Assembly (NCBI GenBank): GCA_910586225.1
Contig: CAJUIL010000002.1
Coordinates: 1-64,000 of the forward strand
Source: an uncultured Eubacterium sp.
GTDB taxonomy: Bacteria > Bacillota > Clostridia > Lachnospirales > Lachnospiraceae
Length of the DNA: 64,000 nt
Direction of reading: 5' to 3'
Shown here: positions 27,601-34,872 of the stretch, in pieces
Layout: every line of letters begins with the position of its first letter
How positions within the stretch are numbered: position 1 is the first letter of the stretch
Notes under the pieces: model-generated
What the model was told of the DNA's origin: nothing
What the model saw: only the letters and a program-made list of their open reading frames with translations
Databases searched by the model: none
Position numbers and translations under genes: made by a program

Positions 27601-28791
27601 ATGGAAAAGCTATTATTTACCTCAGAATCAGTAACAGAAGGGCATCCAGACAAGGTGTGCGACGCGATCTCAGACGCGGTGCTGGATGCGTGTATGGAAC
27701 AGGACCCAATGAGCCGTGTAGCGTGTGAGACGGCCTGCTGTACGGGATTTGTGCTTGTGACCGGAGAGATTACGACAAAGGCGCAGCTGGATATCCCTGC
27801 GATCGTAAGAAAGACCGTAAATGAGATCGGCTACAACGACGCAAGCATGGGCTTTGACTGCAATACGTGCGCGGTATTTTCTGCACTTGACCGGCAGTCG
27901 GCGGATATCGCGATGGGAGTCGATAAGGCTCTGGAGGCAAAGGAAAATAAAATGACTGACGCGGAGCTGGATGCGATCGGCGCAGGCGATCAGGGTATGA
28001 TGTTTGGCTATGCTACCAATGAGACGGAAAGCTATATGCCGTATCCGATCTCTCTGGCGCACAAGCTGGCGCTGCAGCTGACCAAGGTGCGCAAGGACGG
28101 TACGCTGCCGTATCTGCGTCCGGATGGAAAGACACAGGTATCCGTAGAATACGACGAGGATGGCAGACCGAAGCGTCTGGAAGCGGTCGTACTTTCCACC
28201 CAGCATGATGCGCAGGTAACACAGGAACAGATCCATGCGGACATTATGAAATATGTCTTTGAACCGATCATTCCGAAGCAAATGGTGGACGTCGATACCA
28301 AGTATTTCATTAATCCGACCGGAAGGTTTGTGATCGGCGGACCGCAGGGCGATGCTGGGCTGACGGGGCGCAAGATCATTGTTGATACATACGGCGGATA
28401 CGCACGTCACGGCGGCGGCGCGTTTTCTGGTAAGGATTGTACGAAGGTAGACCGTTCGGCTGCATACGCGGCTCGTTATGTGGCGAAAAATATCGTGGCA
28501 GCAGGGCTGGCGGACAAATGTGAGATACAGCTTTCGTATGCGATCGGCGTTGCGCAGCCGACGTCTGTAATGGTTGATACGTTCGGAACCGGCAAGCTTT
28601 CGAATGAAAAGCTGGTTGAGATCGTACGTGAGAGTTTTGACCTGCGTCCGGCAGGCATTATCAAAATGCTGGATCTGCGCAGACCGATCTACAAGCAGAC
28701 GGCTGCTTACGGGCATTTTGGAAGAAACGACTTAAATTTGCCGTGGGAAGCTCTGGATAAGGCAGAAGCGCTGAAAAAATATCTGGCGTAA
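27601..28791 (+). CDS. metK: S-adenosylmethionine synthetase
   Basis: A 396-residue enzyme making SAM from methionine and ATP. LFTSESVTEGHPDKVCD is the N-terminal family signature, GAGDQGMMFGYA is motif 1 and GGGAFSGKDCTKVDRSAAY contains the P-loop-like motif 2. Length matches bacterial MetK. The ATG at 27601 has GAAAGG 9 bases upstream; the in-frame extension 33 bases earlier is not conserved. Expression is under the S-box leader. A long open frame lies on the opposite strand, but it is only a codon-bias shadow. Confidence 0.97.
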   Translation: MEKLLFTSESVTEGHPDKVCDAISDAVLDACMEQDPMSRVACETACCTGFVLVTGEITTKAQLDIPAIVRKTVNEIGYNDASMGFDCNTCAVFSALDRQSADIAMGVDKALEAKENKMTDAELDAIGAGDQGMMFGYATNETESYMPYPISLAHKLALQLTKVRKDGTLPYLRPDGKTQVSVEYDEDGRPKRLEAVVLSTQHDAQVTQEQIHADIMKYVFEPIIPKQMVDVDTKYFINPTGRFVIGGPQGDAGLTGRKIIVDTYGGYARHGGGAFSGKDCTKVDRSAAYAARYVAKNIVAAGLADKCEIQLSYAIGVAQPTSVMVDTFGTGKLSNEKLVEIVRESFDLRPAGIIKMLDLRRPIYKQTAAYGHFGRNDLNLPWEALDKAEALKKYLA

Positions 28792-28887
28792 TTTAGAAAA
28801 AATTAAGAATCTTTTCCCTGAATTTTTATAAGAAATTACAAGGCGTATGATATAATAGCTGTTAGCGGAAATATGCTTACGTCAGGA

Positions 28888-28929
28888 ATAACTGTTGCGG
28901 TGTGTAAGCGCCGCGGCAGTTATTTTTTT
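28888..28929 (+). terminator. Terminator with upstream alternative pairing
   Basis: ATAACTGTTGCGG and CCGCGGCAGTTAT form a 13-base stem with two mismatches, followed by TTTTTT. A TATAAT lies at 28851-28856, so this may be either the metK terminator or a leader attenuator for the kinase operon. GCTTAC at 28875-28880 can pair with GTAAGC at 28904-28909 in the loop. Confidence 0.65.
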
Positions 28930-28969
28930 GCGGTGTTTCTGATATTTTATCCAGATTAGGAGTCTGCCT

Positions 28970-30118
28970 ATGAAATTGAGTACCAAGCTTGTCATTACTT
29001 TTTTTGTGATCGTGTTTATGCCGCTGCTGCTGGCATTTTTTGCGTTTTTTGTGATCCGACTGATCCAGATGAAGGCGGTGGCGCAGCAGTCGGGTATTGA
29101 TATCGACGTGCTTGCCTATAAGATTGATATGTCGCAGATTGAGGTGCTTGTGGAAGATATGGCAGTCTGTGTCGTGCTGATCTTGGTGGCGACCGGATTG
29201 GCGATCACCGCGTGGATCTACCGCAGCATTGTAACGCCGATCTGCAGGCTGGAGGAGGCGGCGCAGAATATCAAAGAGGGTAATCTGGACTTTACGGTAG
29301 AGGCTGAAAGCAACGATGAAATGGGGAGCCTGTGCAAAAATTTTGAGGATATGCGCCAAAGGCTTAAGGAATCGGCAGAGGAAAAGCTGGAGGCCGAAAA
29401 ACAGAACCGGATCTTGATCAGCAATATTTCACACGACCTGAAAACGCCGATCACAGCGATCAAGGGCTATGTGGAAGGAATTTTGGACGGTGTGGCGGAT
29501 ACACCGGAAAAAGTGGATAAATATATGCGTACGATCTACAACAAAGCGACGGATATGGACCGGCTGATCAACGAGCTGACGCTGTATGCCAAGATCGATA
29601 CGAACCGCATTCCGTACAATTTTAACCGCATCCATGCATCGGAGTATTTTGGCGACTGTATTGAGGAGATCGGTTTGGAGTTGGAGGCGGAGCATATCGG
29701 TTTGTCCTATTTTAACTATGCTGGGGATGACGTCGTCATTATCGCAGACCCGGAGCAGTTAAAACGTGTCGTTGATAATATTATCGGAAATTCTGTAAAA
29801 TATATGGATAAAGAACATGGACTGATCAATATCCGGATCAAGGATGTGGGCGATTTTATCCAAGTGGAGATTGAGGATAACGGAAAGGGCATCGCGCAAA
29901 AAGATCTGCCGTTTATTTTTGACCGTTTTTACCGTACGGACACTTCCAGAAATTCAGCGACCGGGGGCAGCGGCATCGGGTTGTCGATTGTAAAAAAGAT
30001 TGTAGAAGACCACGGCGGCAAGATCTGGGCGACGAGTAAGGAGTCCACGGGCACCGTGATGTATTTTGTAATACGCAAATACCAGGAGGTTTTGAATGAG
30101 CAGAATATTGATAATTGA
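28970..30118 (+). CDS. Sensor histidine kinase (HAMP type)
   Basis: A 382-residue membrane kinase. Two transmembrane helices (about 8-31 and 64-84) flank a short extracellular loop of about 30 residues. A HAMP domain (about 85-140, including ESNDEMGSLCKNFEDM) leads to the dimerisation box ISHDLKTPITAIKGYVEG with H155. The ATP-binding domain has VVDNIIGNSVKY (N-box), IEDNGKGI (G1) and GGSGIGLSIVKKI (G2), so the kinase is intact. The regulator gene follows with a 23-base overlap. Short loops of this kind usually sense signals within or near the membrane. Target genes are unknown. Confidence 0.92.
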   Translation: MKLSTKLVITFFVIVFMPLLLAFFAFFVIRLIQMKAVAQQSGIDIDVLAYKIDMSQIEVLVEDMAVCVVLILVATGLAITAWIYRSIVTPICRLEEAAQNIKEGNLDFTVEAESNDEMGSLCKNFEDMRQRLKESAEEKLEAEKQNRILISNISHDLKTPITAIKGYVEGILDGVADTPEKVDKYMRTIYNKATDMDRLINELTLYAKIDTNRIPYNFNRIHASEYFGDCIEEIGLELEAEHIGLSYFNYAGDDVVIIADPEQLKRVVDNIIGNSVKYMDKEHGLINIRIKDVGDFIQVEIEDNGKGIAQKDLPFIFDRFYRTDTSRNSATGGSGIGLSIVKKIVEDHGGKIWATSKESTGTVMYFVIRKYQEVLNEQNIDN

Positions 30119-30785
30119 AGATGAGATGACGATTGCGGAGCTGGAAAAGGACTATCTGGAGTTAAGCGGCTTTCAGGTTGAAATAGAGACAAACGGCGAG
30201 CAGGGGCTGAAAAAGGTATTAGAAGAAGATTATAATATGGTCATTCTGGATCTGATGCTTCCAGGCATGGACGGCTTTGAGGTGTGCAGGCAGGTGCGTG
30301 CCCACAAGAATCTGCCGATCTTAATGGTATCCGCGAAAAAGGACGATATTGATAAAATACGCGGGCTTGGCATGGGGGCGGATGATTATGTCACCAAGCC
30401 GTTTTCACCAAGCGAGCTGGTGGCGAGGGTAAAGGCGCATCTGGCCAGATACGAGCGCTTGATCGGCAGCGGAATGCCGCAGAATGATATTGTGGAGATA
30501 CGCGGGATCAGGATTGATAAAACGGCGCGCCGTGTCTGGATCAATGAAGAGGAAAAGCAGTTTACGACGAAAGAATTTGACCTGCTTGTATTTTTGGCGC
30601 AGAATCCGAACCGGGTGTTTACAAAGGACGAGCTGTTTAAGGAAATCTGGGATATGGAATCGGTAGGAGATATCGCGACCGTGACTGTGCATATTAAAAA
30701 AATCCGGGAAAAAATAGAGATCAATACGGCCAAGCCGCAGTATATCGAGACGATATGGGGGGTTGGCTACCGGTTTAAGCTGTAA
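30096..30785 (+). CDS. OmpR-family response regulator
   Basis: A 229-residue partner of the upstream kinase. The receiver domain has E8-D9-E10, phospho-acceptor D52 in VILDLMLPG and the conserved Lys in DYVTKPFSP. A winged-helix domain (about 130-227) carries FTTKEFDLLVFLAQNPNRVF and ends ETIWGVGYRF. AGGAGG lies 9 bases before the ATG, inside the kinase gene. It follows in the same transcript, and the pseudouridine synthase gene comes 17 bases later. Confidence 0.92.
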   Translation: MSRILIIEDEMTIAELEKDYLELSGFQVEIETNGEQGLKKVLEEDYNMVILDLMLPGMDGFEVCRQVRAHKNLPILMVSAKKDDIDKIRGLGMGADDYVTKPFSPSELVARVKAHLARYERLIGSGMPQNDIVEIRGIRIDKTARRVWINEEEKQFTTKEFDLLVFLAQNPNRVFTKDELFKEIWDMESVGDIATVTVHIKKIREKIEINTAKPQYIETIWGVGYRFKL

Positions 30786-30802
30786 GCCGCAGGAGCAGAC
30801 GC

Positions 30803-31549
30803 ATGATGGAGAATAATAGGTTCAGGATCTTATATGAGGACAGCGACATACTTGTCTGCGTAAAGCCCGCAGGTATCGCGTCGCAGACGAAAAAAAGCGG
30901 GCAGCAGGATATGGTCAGCCTGCTGTGTAATTACCTGCATGAAAAAGGAGAGGCGCCGGATATCGGCCTGGTGCATCGTCTGGACCAGCCGGTGGAGGGG
31001 ATTCTTGTGTTCGGAAAGCATACGAAAAGCACGGCGGCATTAAATAGACAGCTGACACAAGGCGGGTTTTGCAAGGGTTATCTGGCAGTCACGCAAGGGG
31101 AAATGCCTGCGCGGGAGGGAAAGCTTGTGGATCATTTGAAAAAGGACGGGCAAAGGAATTTGTCAGTTGTTGCTTCGAAAGACGATCCGCAGGCAAAAAA
31201 AGCCGAGCTGTTTTACGAGGTTTTACAGACAGATGCGCAAAGCAGTCCGGTGCAAAATTTGGTGAAGATCCGGCTTCTGACCGGAAGGCACCATCAAATA
31301 CGCGTACAGTTTTCACATCTTGGGACGCCGCTTGCGGGAGATACCAAATATGGAGTGCACAAACAGCCGCGTCAGCCGGACCTGCGTGGATTGGGACTTT
31401 GCGCCTGTGAACTGGAGTTTGCGCACCCGGTGAGCAAAAAAAGAATGCGGTTTACGATCGTTCCTTCGCGGCCTGTTTTTCAGCCGTTTTTTGAGGTTTT
31501 AGAAAGCAGCGCGAGGCAGGCGGATACTGCCAGCTTTTCTAAAAAGTGA
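30803..31549 (+). CDS. RluA-family pseudouridine synthase
   Basis: A 248-residue RNA-modifying enzyme that isomerises uridine in rRNA or tRNA. Motif II is LVHRLDQPVEGILVFGK with catalytic D61; the family usually has T-S-G where this has V-E-G. GVHKQPRQPDL and LLTGRHHQIRVQFSHLG are the other family motifs. It has no N-terminal S4 domain. The target base is not predictable. It probably shares the transcript of the two-component pair, with GGAG 8 bases before the start. Confidence 0.88.
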   Translation: MMENNRFRILYEDSDILVCVKPAGIASQTKKSGQQDMVSLLCNYLHEKGEAPDIGLVHRLDQPVEGILVFGKHTKSTAALNRQLTQGGFCKGYLAVTQGEMPAREGKLVDHLKKDGQRNLSVVASKDDPQAKKAELFYEVLQTDAQSSPVQNLVKIRLLTGRHHQIRVQFSHLGTPLAGDTKYGVHKQPRQPDLRGLGLCACELEFAHPVSKKRMRFTIVPSRPVFQPFFEVLESSARQADTASFSKK

Positions 31550-31607
31550 CAGGCTTGCAGGAGGCGCTGCGATACATAATAACGGCAAATCCACGCATAC
31601 TTTTTTT

Positions 31608-32642
31608 ATGAAATGGTATGAAAAAGAAAGTATAAAAAATTTAATTTTATTGGCAGGAGTTACGCTGGCGGTGTATCTTTCGATGAGATATCTCCTGCCG
31701 ATGGTAATTCCTTTTTTATTTGGCGCGTTTCTGGCAATGCTGTTAAACCCGCTCGTTGGGAAGATCGCGGCGAAAACGGGAAAAGGACGAGGCGTGATTT
31801 CCATGCTGGTCGTCATTGTTGTGCTTGCAGCAGCAGGAGCGGTTTGCTTTTTTGTTGGGCGTACGGTATGTATGCAGCTGGCGGCGCTGGTAAAAAACGC
31901 GGAATCGATTGAAGGAGGACTCCGTGACCTGTGGTGCGACTGCTGTATCAGGCTGGAGAGAAGTCTGGGCATACGGATCGACGAGGCGGAGCAGCTGTTT
32001 TTAAAGCTGCGCAGCCGGGCGGTGGATGGATTTCAGTCCAGTACGCTGCCATATCTTTTGAAAAATTCCATGTCTTATGCAAAGGTTGTGTTTTCGCTGA
32101 TGGGGGTGTCGCTTGTATCGATCATTTCCGGGATGCTTATGCTGACAGATTATCCAATGATCTGCGCTGCCCTGCGAAGATCGGAGGCCGGAAAGCTGGC
32201 TGTGCGCATCAAGCAGCGCTCGATGGAGGCGGGAGGCACATATTTGAAGGCGCAGCTTGTGATCCTGCTTGTGATCAGCCTGATCTGTATCGCGGGGTTG
32301 TTTCTGACTGGTAATTCATATGCGCTGCTGGCGGGCATGGGCATCGGCGTGTGTGACGCGCTGCCGTTTATTGGTACGGGGACGATCTTTGTGCCGTGGA
32401 TGATCATCGATATTTTAAATGGAAGGTATGTACTGGCGGCTGTTTATGGGATCTTGTATCTTGTATGCAGCTTTGTACGGCAGTTTTTGGAACCGAGGCT
32501 GATCGGAGGGCGGCTTGGCTATCATCCGGTCGTCGTGTTGATGAGTATTTATATTGGGGTGAATGTTTATGGGGCGTCCGGAGTGATCTTGGGCCCGGTT
32601 TCGGGATTTTTGATTGCGGAATTGTATATGGTCTGGAAATAG
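31608..32642 (+). CDS. AI-2E family transporter (YtvI-like)
   Basis: A 344-residue membrane protein with about seven or eight helices. It shows the AI-2E family plan: an N-terminal pair of helices ending FLFGAFLAMLLNPLV, a polar helical middle section and a C-terminal core with DALPFIGTGTIFVPW and FVRQFLEPRLIGGRLGYHP. Members export small molecules or ions, and the sporulation protein YtvI belongs here. The substrate is not known. No ribosome site is visible before the ATG at 31608 (a T-run precedes it), so the start is uncertain. Confidence 0.8.
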   Translation: MKWYEKESIKNLILLAGVTLAVYLSMRYLLPMVIPFLFGAFLAMLLNPLVGKIAAKTGKGRGVISMLVVIVVLAAAGAVCFFVGRTVCMQLAALVKNAESIEGGLRDLWCDCCIRLERSLGIRIDEAEQLFLKLRSRAVDGFQSSTLPYLLKNSMSYAKVVFSLMGVSLVSIISGMLMLTDYPMICAALRRSEAGKLAVRIKQRSMEAGGTYLKAQLVILLVISLICIAGLFLTGNSYALLAGMGIGVCDALPFIGTGTIFVPWMIIDILNGRYVLAAVYGILYLVCSFVRQFLEPRLIGGRLGYHPVVVLMSIYIGVNVYGASGVILGPVSGFLIAELYMVWK

Positions 32643-32687
32643 AAGCATTTGCTTTGATCCAGAAAATTGTTTTGGGGGATTGGATGC

Positions 32688-33815
32688 ATGAAAAGGCTGC
32701 AAAAAAAGTATATACAGGCAGCAGTATTATCCGCTGCCTGCGGTCTGCTGCTTTGCGCGTGCGCGGCTAAGACTGTGCTGGATGATATTGACAGATATGG
32801 AGGGGAAAATGTGCCGCAGCAGGAGGGGCTTTCGGCTGTGCAGCAGGCGTTGGAGCTGCTGCCGGAGCCGCTGATCAGGGTAGGGTTTGTCCAGGTTGGG
32901 CACGAATCGGACTGGCGCATTGCGGCTACGAAGTCATGCATGGAAGTATTTTCGGAAGAAAACGGATATGAGCTGCTTTTTGTGGATGCGGATAATGACC
33001 CGCAGGTACAGGTACAGGCGGTACGCAATTTTATCAAGGAGCAGGTGGATTACATCGTGATCGACCCGATCGTGACAACAGGCTGGACGGCTGTATTAAA
33101 AGAAGCGTACCATGCGCATATCCCCGTCATTATCCTAGACCGGACGATTGATTGTATGGAAAAGTATTATGCGGCCTGGTTCGGCTCGGACTTTGTGCGG
33201 GAAGGAGAATGGGCGGGTCAGTGGCTCCAGAACTATCTGAGCAGCCAAGGAAGAGGGGCGCAGAGCATTCGTATCGTAACGATCAACGGGACGCAGGGGG
33301 CCTCCGCCCAGCTGGGCCGTACGGAAGGCTTTGCACGTTATCTGGAGCGTAATGATAACTGGGAGCTGCTGGCGCAGGAGTGCGGGGATTTTACCGAAAG
33401 CGGCGGCCGTGAGGTTATGGAGCGTTATTTGGAGCAGTATCCGGATATTGATGTGGTTGTCTGCCAGAATGATAACGAGGCATTGGGTGCGTGTGCGGCG
33501 ATGGAGGAGGCGGGAATTTCTTATGGAATAGACGGGGATGTGATTGTTCTGTCATTTGACGCGACGCGCGCCGGGCTGGAAGCAGTGCTGGAAGGGAAGA
33601 TCCACGCGGATTTTGAATGTAATCCGCTTTCGCCGCCTTATGCGGCGGAAGCGATCCGCAGGCTGGAGGCGGGCGAGACACTGGAGCAGAAGCATTATTA
33701 TCTGCCGGAGGATTGCTTTAGTGCGGAGGAAAGTCCGATGACGCTGATGGTCGGGTTTGAGTCAAAGCGGATGGTGACAGTGACTAGAGAGCTATTGGAG
33801 CAAAGGGTTTATTAA
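32688..33815 (+). CDS. Periplasmic-binding-type sugar lipoprotein, orphan
   Basis: A 375-residue substrate-binding lipoprotein. The signal peptide ends LLLCAC, so the lipid-bearing cysteine is at about residue 23-25. The rest is a type I periplasmic-binding fold like YtfQ and RbsB, with VGFVQVGHESDWRIA, VDYIVIDPIVTTGWTAVLKE and VVVCQNDNEALGACAAME. Such proteins bind sugars, possibly galactofuranose-like. No ABC permease or ATPase gene is adjacent, so it either serves a transporter elsewhere or acts as a sensor. The ATG at 32688 is preceded by a GGGGGATTGGA ribosome site; the in-frame ATG 21 bases earlier is less likely. Confidence 0.8.
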   Translation: MKRLQKKYIQAAVLSAACGLLLCACAAKTVLDDIDRYGGENVPQQEGLSAVQQALELLPEPLIRVGFVQVGHESDWRIAATKSCMEVFSEENGYELLFVDADNDPQVQVQAVRNFIKEQVDYIVIDPIVTTGWTAVLKEAYHAHIPVIILDRTIDCMEKYYAAWFGSDFVREGEWAGQWLQNYLSSQGRGAQSIRIVTINGTQGASAQLGRTEGFARYLERNDNWELLAQECGDFTESGGREVMERYLEQYPDIDVVVCQNDNEALGACAAMEEAGISYGIDGDVIVLSFDATRAGLEAVLEGKIHADFECNPLSPPYAAEAIRRLEAGETLEQKHYYLPEDCFSAEESPMTLMVGFESKRMVTVTRELLEQRVY

Positions 33816-33839
33816 CCCTATGTGACTTTTATAATTATT

Positions 33840-33863
33840 AAGAATCTGTTTATGATTCTTTTA
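33840..33863 (+). terminator. Terminator of the binding-protein gene
   Basis: AAGAATC and GATTCTT form a 7-bp stem with a 7-base loop, followed by TTA. It lies 25 bases after the stop codon. Confidence 0.6.
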
Positions 33864-33868
33864 GTCTT

Positions 33869-34045
33869 TTGACACATTTCAGACACAATTTATAGGTATA
33901 CTAATAGCATCAAATGAAGTTGACGGTATACAAAGCGCGCGCAAGCCGCCAGCTTCGACTAAAAATAATTCCATATTTAGATAGATTAAACATTTTCATA
34001 ACTAAACTCCTCGAAAAGGCGATCTGCGTAAGCAGGTCGTTTTTT
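33869..34045 (+). ncRNA. Candidate small RNA with own promoter and terminator
   Basis: TTGACA (33869-33874), 16 bases and TATAGG (33891-33896) make a promoter. About 145 bases later a GATCTGC..GCAGGTC hairpin (34020-34039) followed by TTTTTT ends transcription. In between, GAAGTTGACGG (33916-33926) pairs with CCGCCAGCTTC (33946-33956) in 10 of 11 positions, closing a 19-base GC-rich loop. There is no open frame with a ribosome site. A separate consensus promoter for the next gene follows the terminator. I do not recognise a known RNA family. Confidence 0.4.
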
Positions 34046-34063
34046 CCGGTTTGTAACTAAAGC

Positions 34064-34092
34064 TTTACACAAGCGGTTCCTTTTGCTATAAT
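34064..34092 (+). promoter_or_regulatory. Promoter of the zinc-ribbon gene
   Basis: TTTACA (34064-34069), a 17-base spacer and TATAAT (34087-34092), about 100 bases before the coding start. Confidence 0.7.
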
Positions 34093-34190
34093 TTGTTATA
34101 GAAACAGAAAGAACATCTTTTATAGAAAGAGTGCCGTTATTATGATGCAGAGTGATAAGGCCAGGCAGCAATGGATAGGGGGAAAGTCAG

Positions 34191-34604
34191 ATGGAGGTTA
34201 ACGCTAAATTATTTCAGGAGAACAGGTTTTGTGCCTGGTGCCACTGTCCGATACCAGCTGATTCAGAGACAGATTTTTGTAAAAATTGTCAGGCCAGCCT
34301 GGAATTTCGGGAGGTCCGTGATTATGTCAGAGAGCATGATGTAAATGAGTTTCAGCTTGCGGAGGTTTTCGGGATCCCTCTAAGACAGGTGAAGCAGTGG
34401 ATACGGGAAGGCAGGCTGGAATATAAGGAGCTGGTAAATACGGTTGTCGGACTTCATTGTCAGCGTTGCGGAAAAGCCATTCAATTCGGCAATTTTTGTC
34501 CGGAGTGCAATCGTGCGGAATATGGAGTGAAAGGCGGCTTCGATTCGCTAAAGACCAAGGATGCAGACGAACAGATCCGTTTTTATAATAAAGACAGAAG
34601 GTAG
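34191..34604 (+). CDS. Zinc-ribbon/HTH regulatory protein
   Basis: A 137-residue protein with two CxxC zinc sites: CAWC (14-17) with CKNC (32-35), and CQRC with CPEC in the C-terminal third. Between them lies a MerR-like helix-turn-helix, FQLAEVFGIPLRQVKQWIRE. The layout resembles small flagellar-operon-type zinc proteins (YvyF-like) but no flagellar genes are here. It is probably a DNA- or RNA-binding regulator. It has its own consensus promoter and a candidate small RNA just upstream. The function is not known. Confidence 0.65.
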   Translation: MEVNAKLFQENRFCAWCHCPIPADSETDFCKNCQASLEFREVRDYVREHDVNEFQLAEVFGIPLRQVKQWIREGRLEYKELVNTVVGLHCQRCGKAIQFGNFCPECNRAEYGVKGGFDSLKTKDADEQIRFYNKDRR

Positions 34605-34644
34605 CGCCCGTATCCGTTGTTCCATGGATCTGCAGAGGCGCCCT

Positions 34645-34668
34645 GGCATTAGGGCATTAGGGCATTAG
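34645..34668 (+). repeat. GGCATTAG tandem repeat, three copies
   Basis: The 8-mer GGCATTAG occurs three times head to tail between the zinc-ribbon gene and ftsH. A GC-rich hairpin (GAGCGTG / CACGCTC, 34687-34714) follows without a T-run. Confidence 0.5.
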
Positions 34669-34796
34669 GATATTGTATGATTTATTGAGCGTGTTTGAAG
34701 ATTCAAGCACGCTCTAAGACTGTGAGAGAGTTTATTGTTTGATAACATTTTTTGCTTTAAATTAAGAAATTTCGCAAAAAATTCACGATTAGAATC

Positions 34797-34825
34797 TTGC
34801 GTAAAAATAGTAATCCACTTATAAT
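34797..34825 (+). promoter_or_regulatory. ftsH promoter
   Basis: TTGCGT (34797-34802), a 17-base spacer and TATAAT (34820-34825), ending 47 bases before the start codon. It lies after the zinc-ribbon gene's hairpin. Confidence 0.6.
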
Positions 34826-34872
34826 GAAACAGATACGTTTTACAATAGATACTGTCAGCAGATGGAGGAGTA

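Noticed and set aside
27670..28716. Long open frame antisense to metK
   Set aside because: It is a codon-bias shadow of a conserved gene, with no ribosome site and no family match.
34645..34714. Start of a CRISPR array
   Set aside because: The repeats are 8 bases, directly adjacent and without spacers; no cas genes are near.
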